This document shows, piece by piece, positions 9,799-16,949 of a stretch of DNA of 64,000 nt. The stretch covers positions 1 to 64,000 of the forward strand of contig CAJNDT010004913.1 of assembly GCA_905221615.1 (NCBI GenBank). The letters run 5' to 3'. This stretch comes from Symbiodinium sp. CCMP2592. Lineage: Eukaryota > Sar > Dinophyceae > Suessiales > Symbiodiniaceae. The stretch's first letter is position 1. Every line of letters begins with the position of its first letter. The notes under the pieces are model-generated. The model searched no databases and had not been told where the DNA came from. It saw nothing but the letters and a program-made list of their open reading frames with translations. A program made the translations under genes and the position numbers.

Positions 9799-11096
9799 TT
9801 AGAATTGGCCTGAGCAAGTTCTCTAAGAACGGGTTGGCGAAATGACAACGTCTCAAGTCCAGTAGCCACATGTCCATCCACCAAGTCCACATTGGGGTGC
9901 TGCTGCTGGAATTGTTGGCATCTGCATGGAAGGTGATGAACTGGTGTATCAGCAAGCTGCTTCTCCCACTCAAAATGATTGTGAAGAATGGAGCCCAACG
10001 ATTGAGGAGCAGACTCTCTCGGCGTCTTAGAGGGGAGGTGAAACGGGATGCAAATGCCTTTGAACTGCTGGATGGTATGAGACAGAAAAGAAGAGACATG
10101 GGCAGCAAAAGTGGGGTGAGACAGAAATGGTAGAGTGACTGACTTGTTATGTCGGGGTACAGAGCAGTTACGAAACTTGAGCGCAGACTTGAGCAGCTGT
10201 ACCACTCTAGATCTGAAAGGCTGCTCCATGATCTTGGCCATGCGGAACATCGCGTACAACTCTAACGTCGAGACTTTGGCAGATCTGACAATTTTCGCAG
10301 CAGAGAAAGATGCCGAGGTCAACGATGCCAAATCATACAAGAGCGACCACGCTTGGCTTTTGTCCATCAAGCATCGAATCGGAGTACTTGTTGAAGCAGC
10401 ACGTCTTCGAACTTTGACCCAAAGTCTGGAAAACAATGAAACATTCTTGAGAGATGGACGTGGCCTGAGTCTCTTGAATCCCAATGCAGACTTAATGAAG
10501 AAACGGTCAATGAACGGTGAATTCAATCTGGGTTGCCACCGATCAATAAGAACATGCTCTTGCACCCACGCTTGTTTGTAGTCATCATGAACAGACAGAC
10601 AAAGCGTAGAAAAGTCGAAATACCTGCCCAGCGAAGCCCAAATACGAATGGCTGGTTCAACTTGAACATATTGCTCACGAAGAACTTGCTTGAGTTTGGA
10701 TTGCCGGTTGAATTCACGCTTGGAAATAGTAATTGAAGTACTTCCAACATACATCCATCTGTCTCTTTGCTTGAACGAAGAACGCGTACTCCAGGACACG
10801 GGGGCTTTCAAATAAACTGCACAAGGACTCTGGAACCGTGTGAACGTGTAATCAGACAGCGTGACTCCAGCTTTGCGCAATTTTTCAAGCAGCCGTTGTT
10901 CTGGCGAAGTACCCCTGGAGTAATGGAACAGTAGAATCAGATGACAAAAACCTTGCAACCAAATGGCCATCACTTTGTCCACATGCGGAATGAACTGAAG
11001 CACAAACGACATGAACTTGCCGACCTCTGTAATAAGAACATGTGCTGACCGAATCTCCTTTGCGGAGAGTTGATTGGAAGCAAGGCTGTGTGCAAT
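9579..11096 (-). CDS. GIY-YIG endonuclease frame (pol amino part, ORF C)
   Basis: Open from the codon after the ORF B stop (TGA 11097-11099) to 9579; first ATG at 11012. Counting from that Met, the nuclease motifs are AVY (65-67, the GIY position), YVG (88-90, the YIG position), Arg99/Arg103, Glu152 in QEHVLIDRW and Asn164 in PRLN. That set and order match the GIY-YIG fold used by Penelope-like elements to nick target DNA. About 300 residues of unrecognised linker follow. The real protein probably leaves this frame near 9794-9803, where the RT frame takes over; the last ~70 codons here look non-coding. A nuclease amino-terminal to RT is the permuted order. Confidence 0.75.
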   Translation of the reverse strand: MAHSLASNQLSAKEIRSAHVLITEVGKFMSFVLQFIPHVDKVMAIWLQGFCHLILLFHYSRGTSPEQRLLEKLRKAGVTLSDYTFTRFQSPCAVYLKAPVSWSTRSSFKQRDRWMYVGSTSITISKREFNRQSKLKQVLREQYVQVEPAIRIWASLGRYFDFSTLCLSVHDDYKQAWVQEHVLIDRWQPRLNSPFIDRFFIKSALGFKRLRPRPSLKNVSLFSRLWVKVRRRAASTSTPIRCLMDKSQAWSLLYDLASLTSASFSAAKIVRSAKVSTLELYAMFRMAKIMEQPFRSRVVQLLKSALKFRNCSVPRHNKSVTLPFLSHPTFAAHVSSFLSHTIQQFKGICIPFHLPSKTPRESAPQSLGSILHNHFEWEKQLADTPVHHLPCRCQQFQQQHPNVDLVDGHVATGLETLSFRQPVLRELAQANSKSLVFPSKPSTSRRRPFRTRVGARRILFPCILFPCGCSSFILSGSFTFAICAHARNSRSVMRCSSKTSCVQIG

Positions 11097-12263
11097 TCAG
11101 ACAACCTGAAAGGCTGCTGCTGCGATGCACGTAGAGAGACTCTTGATACCCATCCTAGATGCAAAAGTCGCCGAGATCCCGAATTTTACTGCAAGTTCTT
11201 GCAGTTTTGCTTTCTCCTTGCCTCCGTAGTTGATCTGCACAAGCTTGGAGACAGACGCAATGTGTTCTTGAAAATCGACAAAGCGCTTTCCTAGGGGTCG
11301 TTTGAAGCTCTGGATCCACTTGTCGACGTCCCCCTCTCCTGATCCCTTTAATCGGGCTTTGTGATCATTCAGGGCTTCTGCAGGAACACTGTCGATCTTA
11401 CGCTTGAGGTCACTCTCCCAAGTCTGCGGTGGTGTCACGGATTGTGGACACGGAGCACTAGATTGCGAGGCAACCGGGAGCTGTGTTTGCAAAGCGGGTT
11501 TCGTGGGGGTAACGGGAAGTCCTGCGGCTTGTAACTGTTCACGGCGGCGATTGAGCTCTTCCGTAACTTGAAGAAACTTCTGAGATTGATCGACGCCTGC
11601 AGACACCGGCATGTTGTCGAACATGAGCTGAACGATCTTGTCAACCATCGGCTGAAACAGAGCTGCACAATCCGTGTTCTTGTTGGGAATGATTGTAGAT
11701 GGATTAGCGGCCTGAAAGAGATGCGTAGCAACTGCGTCGATGTCAACTTTGCGATCTCGAAGGTTCTTCGTGACTTGCGACATGAACACTGCTTCGGCAA
11801 CCGTAGCAACTGGCACAACACTGAAAAACTTGCCATGACTCAATGCTCGAAGACGCCAATCTGAGACTCCATGAAACAGGAATTCCTGAACAGGAATGCT
11901 GAGTGGGTCTTTTCCTGCGATCCCTTTCTTCCGCGACCACGGGGTGGCTTCGATGGACTTACGAAAGGACAACCCATGAAGTACCGTTGAATCATAATGA
12001 TCACGATCTGACGCCCATCCATTCGGTAGTGCAGGAACAGGACCAGGACCTTGATGACATGGCATGGGAGTAGACGGCGAAGATGAAGGTGCCGAAGAAA
12101 GAGGAGGCGGTGGTAGTGGAGGTGGCTGACTAGCAGGTGCAGACTTGGAGAGGTTGGGATCAGTCCAACTTCCCGAGTTATACGGCTGATAGCGGTGCTG
12201 ACCCCACGATTGCTGGGACCTCCCGTACCCTGTGCTGTTGTCCCACTGCCCATTCCATGCCAT
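11097..12263 (-). CDS. ORF B, gag-position protein upstream of pol
   Basis: 388 residues. The amino end is Gly/Asn/Gln/Tyr-rich (MAWNGQWDNSTGYGRSQQSW), followed by a polyproline/Ser stretch (residues about 45-70). The middle, about 95-215, is largely helical. The end holds a helix-turn-helix-like segment (AKLQELAVKFGISATFASRM). It has no recognised domain. It sits where gag would be and shares the reading frame of the nuclease ORF, separated from it by one TGA. Residues on either side of that TGA read as continuous helical protein. A Gag-like RNA-binding role is inferred from position and composition only. A 38-nt motif in its leader is shared with ORF H. Confidence 0.6.
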   Translation of the reverse strand: MAWNGQWDNSTGYGRSQQSWGQHRYQPYNSGSWTDPNLSKSAPASQPPPLPPPPLSSAPSSSPSTPMPCHQGPGPVPALPNGWASDRDHYDSTVLHGLSFRKSIEATPWSRKKGIAGKDPLSIPVQEFLFHGVSDWRLRALSHGKFFSVVPVATVAEAVFMSQVTKNLRDRKVDIDAVATHLFQAANPSTIIPNKNTDCAALFQPMVDKIVQLMFDNMPVSAGVDQSQKFLQVTEELNRRREQLQAAGLPVTPTKPALQTQLPVASQSSAPCPQSVTPPQTWESDLKRKIDSVPAEALNDHKARLKGSGEGDVDKWIQSFKRPLGKRFVDFQEHIASVSKLVQINYGGKEKAKLQELAVKFGISATFASRMGIKSLSTCIAAAAFQVV

Positions 12264-12355
12264 GGTTTCAGATCTATCAACAAATCTGAATACGCGGAAT
12301 CACTAACGTCACTTCGAATCAAAAAGCTGCAACTCGAGACGGCTCATGAAGAAAC

Positions 12356-12486
12356 TCTTGCACATCCCTTGCACGTCACTTGCACTTCCGATGCATAAAC
12401 TCTTGCACATCCCTTGCACGTCACTTGCTCTTCTCACTTGCAGTACACTTGCACGTCCCTTGCAATACACTTGCACTACCCTTGCA
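12356..12486 (-). repeat. 11-nt motif array, spacer between ORFs A and B
   Basis: About ten copies of the TGCAAGKGAYG unit, with some length slips. In element sense it precedes the 38-nt motif at 12326-12363 and the ORF B start. Confidence 0.9.
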
Positions 12487-12569
12487 GATTTTCGTCACAT
12501 GTAAACGTGCACAGCAGGTGACAACGGAAGAGACTTGAAGGCGTGGCCGGTCAAAGCAGCATGTTGCAC

Positions 12570-14267
12570 TCAGACCCTCCAAAAAACAAGAAGCGCTTCC
12601 GGGATGAAACATGAAGAGCGAAAGACCCATCTGCCATCTTTGGCACGGGCAACATCACGAATGTAGCTGCAGGAATGGTCACCTTCGACCCCTCCCATGG
12701 GGATTCTTGAATGGGGAGGTGTGAGGGATCCTTGACGATTAAATGCATGTCCGAAAATGCACACCGGCCGCTCACTCAGAATGCCACCGTACTTGGCTGC
12801 TGCTTCTTGTGCTTGTTCTGCATCTGAAGTGTGAGCCCTAGCATAGAAGGAAATTGGTGGGGACCACTTGCTGTCACTAGCATCCCACCAAGAAGGTCGA
12901 ATCGCTCCCTCAAGAAGGATCGATGCAGCCGCTGCCACTATTGTGTTGTGTGCAACAGGAGAACGACGAATCCCTGCTGCAGAAGCATGCGACCTGATCA
13001 TGGTCCTCTCAAAGTGGGTGAAGTGGATGCTCAAGCACTTGCACGAACTCGACAAAGAACGAAGCTCCACAGAATGAATGTTTGCGGCTTGATCAGCTGC
13101 TGCAATTGCCTGAGAGACATACTTCAATGCTGTCGAATTGACAGCGTGGGGAGGAAGACCTAACAGGCTGATCAGATAGTCCGCCGTGTTTTGCATCAGA
13201 GAGCTGGGAACCTGCAACTCAAGATTGGCCGGAATCTTTGCCGAAATCTCACATGCCGATTTCATGCGGCCAGGGCTGGAACTGATCAAGTGACGTAGAG
13301 CAGTAAACATGGGGTATAATGCGGCCCAATTGAAGCTAGATGAATACACGCGTATCAGCTTCGCTTCTTCATCTCGCACTTCCAACCCACGAAGTTCAGG
13401 AATCACGAAGAAGTTTGAATCTTGCTCCCACTCAACTTCCACATGCCCTTTGAGAAGAGATCGATTCTCAAAATGCTCATACGAGTCTTGCAGCGGTCTA
13501 ACTCGAAAGACGTAAGTCTGGTCCGCACTGAGCTGCCACCCTACGCGATCTGCATGAGTACCCGGAATCTGATCACAAATTGCACGAAGTCGAATGCTGT
13601 TAGGATCTGCAACGAGAGAAACTTCATTTCCAGGAACTTGCCGAAGTCGCTTTGTTGGCTGGGCTGAATCATCCGTTTGATACGTGATGGCTGACTGCTG
13701 GCTCTGAACAGATGCTGTTGACTGATTCCGTTGAGAAACAACAGACTGCTGAATGTCAAGCAAATTGTTGAGGCCAGCATACACATCTCTGTGGCCTCGG
13801 ACATGTGTCAAGTTTGCTGCCATAATCGCTGAGTATTCAGCGAAATCAGCCACCGAACGAAACGACAACCGGAAACCTGTGCCATCTGCATGAAGAGTGA
13901 TTGCAGGGGAAGCCTCTTGCTGCGGAATCTGCCGATCATTTACAGGACGTGCAGCAATCAAAGTAGGAGTTACCTCTGTAGCTCTCGCTCCAACATCTGA
14001 TGCAGAAGGGACCGGCAAAGAAGAAGATGAGGCAGGCGCTGGACAAACTGCAAGAGTGGGGGGTGGCGGGGGGAAGGCGGGAGGGGGAAGGGGAGGGGGG
14101 GGTGGAATCCACTTCGCTGTGGTACCACGGGCGGGGGCAGGGGCGGAAGTGGGGGGGGGAGGCACAGGGAGATGGGGGAAGGGGGAGGAAGGAGGGGGAG
14201 GAGGAGGTGGGGGAGGAGGGGGAGGGGCTGATGTGCGGGTACTGCGTCTCTTTCCTGAAGAATCCAT
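12570..14267 (-). CDS. ORF A, large Pro-rich first ORF of the 11-kb element
   Basis: 565 residues. Residues 1-85 are dominated by polyproline with Ser and Ala after a short basic start (MDSSGKRRSTRTS). The rest reads as folded protein: a segment around 130-165 (GFRLSFRSVADFAEYSAIM), a mixed alpha/beta region to about 330, and an Ala-rich helical carboxyl half. No catalytic motif or known family is seen. As the first ORF after the leader it may be a structural or nucleic-acid-binding protein. The polyproline tract is coded by a long C/T-rich sense strand (G/A-rich on the plus strand). Its intact length argues that the element is fairly young. Confidence 0.6.
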   Translation of the reverse strand: MDSSGKRRSTRTSAPPPPPPPPPPPPSSPFPHLPVPPPPTSAPAPARGTTAKWIPPPPPLPPPAFPPPPPTLAVCPAPASSSSLPVPSASDVGARATEVTPTLIAARPVNDRQIPQQEASPAITLHADGTGFRLSFRSVADFAEYSAIMAANLTHVRGHRDVYAGLNNLLDIQQSVVSQRNQSTASVQSQQSAITYQTDDSAQPTKRLRQVPGNEVSLVADPNSIRLRAICDQIPGTHADRVGWQLSADQTYVFRVRPLQDSYEHFENRSLLKGHVEVEWEQDSNFFVIPELRGLEVRDEEAKLIRVYSSSFNWAALYPMFTALRHLISSSPGRMKSACEISAKIPANLELQVPSSLMQNTADYLISLLGLPPHAVNSTALKYVSQAIAAADQAANIHSVELRSLSSSCKCLSIHFTHFERTMIRSHASAAGIRRSPVAHNTIVAAAASILLEGAIRPSWWDASDSKWSPPISFYARAHTSDAEQAQEAAAKYGGILSERPVCIFGHAFNRQGSLTPPHSRIPMGGVEGDHSCSYIRDVARAKDGRWVFRSSCFIPEALLVFWRV

Positions 14268-14279
14268 GGCAAACTGATC

Positions 14280-14570
14280 AGCAATTACTCAGAAGTACAG
14301 CTCGGAAACTCGATTTGTAGCCAAAGACCTGCGACAAGTCAGCGAACAAGTCAGAATCGGGAAAGTCGATTTGATCATAGACAGTCAATGAGAAAGTCAG
14401 CATTCAGGTTTCGGTAGAAGCATTCGGTGAAGACTCATTGGGAAAGTCAGCTTGCAAGCACGGATATAGAATCAGGGAAAGTCATCCAATGCTTATACAG
14501 TCAATCGGGAAAGTCAACGCCAGAGCTACCTCTGGGAGACACGGCGCCCATAGGGAATGCCGTTGTGAAG
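14280..14570 (-). promoter_or_regulatory. Element leader with repeated TGACTTTCCC boxes
   Basis: Between the right direct repeat and ORF A. Five copies of a box reading GGGAAAGTCA on the plus strand (one base variable) lie at 14359, 14391, 14440, 14475 and 14507, unevenly spaced by 31-49 bases. Related AAGTCAG words are also nearby and in the direct repeat. Position suggests promoter, packaging or processing sites; nothing in the sequence decides which. Confidence 0.45.
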
Positions 14571-14899
14571 CACACTTGACACATCGTGTCGCAGGTCTCA
14601 AATCACACTCTCAAAGTCAGAAGAGTCAGCTTCTTGATGCACCTTGAACCTTTGGCCTGAACTCGCACTCAGAATCGCACTCGGAATCACCAATGTACAG
14701 CGACGATGTCATTGCAGAACCATTGCACAGCTTGCACTATGGACGATGTCACAAATAATTAGCAGGTACACAGTGGAGCGTCCTCCACTGCTTCACAGGC
14801 AACTGACGAGCGTCTTTGTTAGTGCCGGTCTCACCAGTGCCCCCGGCACCCCCTGCATTAGACACACTCGACCCTTTGGAACAGGGATGGACACACACA
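14571..14899 (-). repeat. Direct terminal repeat, right copy (5' end in element sense)
   Basis: Second copy of the 329-bp repeat, differing from 3900-4228 only at 14807 (C instead of T). It carries the same hairpins, at 14771-14790 and 14822-14849. It runs directly into a CA microsatellite at its outer edge. Confidence 0.95.
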
Positions 14900-16940
14900 C
14901 ACACACACACAGAGAAACTCTCTTCTTTGACTCCTATGCTTCTCTGAGCATGCTGACTCATGGCGAAATGCAGAGTTTCCCACCTCGCCTCTGAGACCAT
15001 CTGGTTACATGATGCCGTGTCCGCTGGCTCAAAGGACCTGGCTGCAGAACTCTGACCACACCTCACCCCACCCTGACGTGCCATATGGTCGAGTCATACA
15101 TCCCTCGGAGCAGCACATTGTCATAGCCTCCGGCCGGCCTGGAAATTCGATTGCACAGCTATGGGACAAAGCCTGCGATCTCAGCCCGCCTCCCTGGCAT
15201 GAAAATCGGAGAGGTGTGGCAGGTTGTAACGGTACGACAGATCTTGTGTGCTGCTCTCAACCTTTTTGCTGCGACGCATAATAAACTCATCATGAGGCCA
15301 GCCATTCCTCTCGGGCACAAATGTGCACTCATTGAGACGATGGTGTGCAGCTTGATTCCAACCAAGTTAAACGGCTTGAGCCGTGCGACGTCCAGGCGGC
15401 CGTGAAGCACAAGGGTCTGTCGGCAGTCAAAGCACCGCCGCATCGCACTGAGAAGCTGAAGTTGTGGCTGGTTTGCTATGAATCCTGCATTGCGTTAATC
15501 GTTAACGAAAGGATGAGCAGTGGCCTGGGCGAACACAGCTGCATCTTTGCTGACGAGTTTAGGCCATTGCTCATCCACCAGAGACTGCTTTGCAGATCGC
15601 TGCAGAGACACGATGGTCAGGATGTGGCTGCTAGACAGCCTCCCGAATTTTTCAATGGCATCCCTAAAAGGCCCAATTGGGTGCGACCTGGGACTGTGGG
15701 GTGGGCCCACTGGGGCCCTTCCCGCGCGATGCTCCTAACGGAGGCCCTGGACCACGTGGTGGCCTGCCCAAGGGCGGGCCGGGCCCCAAGGCTGGGCCCG
15801 GGCCGCCCGGGAAGCCGGCGGGAGCCGCCGCAGGCGCCGCCGCAGCTTGTGGACTCGACCCTTCCGTTCCGGAACTCCTCACACCAAGCACACCATGAAA
15901 AGCACTGACGCCACAATCGAACTCGTGCTGCACGCCATGGCCTTGGCGACATGGCCGGAGACTGCGATGAACGCGAAGGTGCCTGACCTCGCGGATGAGT
16001 TTCTCACGTGTCAAACGGGAACTCACCTGAATGTCGCCAAGTGGCTGCCCATCTGGCTGCCAGCAGCGCTTGCAGAAGCGGAGGCTGCCCCCCGTAAGGA
16101 GGCACCTACCCTGCGTGACCTCAAGCAATTGGAAGACTCTAGCAGCTCGGGGTAATTGGTCGAACTGGCCAACTTCCCAACCCGATGGACACTAGACTCC
16201 GGCAACCCTCTGAGCAAAGCCAATAGACTGGCCCCTGAGAAGAGAAGCTGCTGATTTTCAGACAGGCTGCCCTGACGCAGCTCCCCTCAGGGAAGCCTCC
16301 CAACACTGCTTGCACAACAGATTGCTTTGCAACGAAGGCATTCGCTGTGGGCGCCGGCCTTCCCGCGCCGGCCGGGCTTTTCGTTGTCATCCACGCCCGC
16401 AGCCAATTTTGAGTACCACTCCTGTCAGGTCTTTGAGTAGAGAGGAAAACCTGTGTAAGACACGTGAATGCCATGGCACAGTGAGGCTGTATGCTCGTCG
16501 CGCAAAACAGCATCTGCAGTTGCAACAGGACAGGTCTTACGACACATGCACTGTGTTCAAGATTCACAGCCGTCCCATGGGGTTTCTTGGTATGCACCAG
16601 CGCGCAGTCGTAAAGGCAGCGCAGTGCGGCAATAAACCACCGCATGGCATGAACGTGCAAAGGCAACTTGAGGGAAGCCGACCCGTTTCTTAGCTTTGTC
16701 GGACTGCGTTCAACTTCAGCCATCGGCAGCAATTGTATGTACAGCTCCGAGGGTTTTGCTTCATTTTCATGCATTTCCCCATGCACCAACTCGGAAAGGC
16801 ACCTGTTGGAGCTTGTCCTGGGTGTCCTGCCAGCTTCCTGTTGGAAGATTTCGCGCGTGCCTTAGGCAGGGGGGGGCAGCACGGGCAAGATTCAGGCTGC
16901 ACGTTCTTACCTCTAGAGCTGTGCCTAGTTCTCCGCCAGC
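14900..16940. other. Unassigned stretch between the 11-kb element and the decayed LINE
   Basis: Contains CA-rich sequence at its left edge and a GC-rich block (15690-15860) whose Gly/Pro-rich readings on both strands are compositional. Apart from one possible small exon (15895-16155) I see no recognisable gene, RNA or repeat. Confidence 0.5.
15895..16155 (+). CDS. Possible small hypothetical gene or exon
   Basis: An 86-residue frame from MKSTDATIELVLHAMALAT to a stop at 16153-16155, with composition closer to real protein than the opposing frames. It has helical Ala/Leu/Glu-rich segments and an acidic Ser-rich end (LEDSSSSG). No known family, signal or motif is seen. It may be a single exon. 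Weak call. Confidence 0.25.
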   Translation: MKSTDATIELVLHAMALATWPETAMNAKVPDLADEFLTCQTGTHLNVAKWLPIWLPAALAEAEAAPRKEAPTLRDLKQLEDSSSSG

Positions 16941-16949
16941 TCCTTCCAT

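Larger units (their letters stand above)
3900..14899 (-). mobile_element. 11-kb multi-ORF Penelope-like retroelement bounded by direct repeats
   Basis: The unit is bounded by two 329-bp direct repeats at 3900-4228 and 14571-14899. At a constant offset of 10,671 bases they differ at one position (T4136 versus C14807). All credible ORFs lie on the minus strand. In order they are A (Pro-rich), B (gag position), C (GIY-YIG nuclease), a reverse transcriptase, then D, E, F, G, H and I. The RT has Penelope-like features: an RYVD motif and a GNQISP motif. A GIY-YIG nuclease amino-terminal to RT is known from the permuted Naiad/Chlamys groups of Penelope-like elements. Direct terminal repeats fit either LTRs or the pseudo-LTRs that tandem Penelope copies produce. 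Both outer edges fall in CA/TG repeats, so a target-site duplication cannot be read. The size and the number of extra ORFs are far beyond a usual 3-5 kb Penelope element. Confidence 0.75.

Noticed and set aside
4250..12490. Plus-strand frames repeating CTSLARPLHVPC-type peptides.
   Set aside because: Products of the 11-nt spacer arrays read on the wrong strand; all credible ORFs here are on the minus strand.
16139..16789. A 216-codon minus-strand frame.
   Set aside because: No motif, no supporting splice signals, and a plus-strand frame of similar quality covers the same bases.
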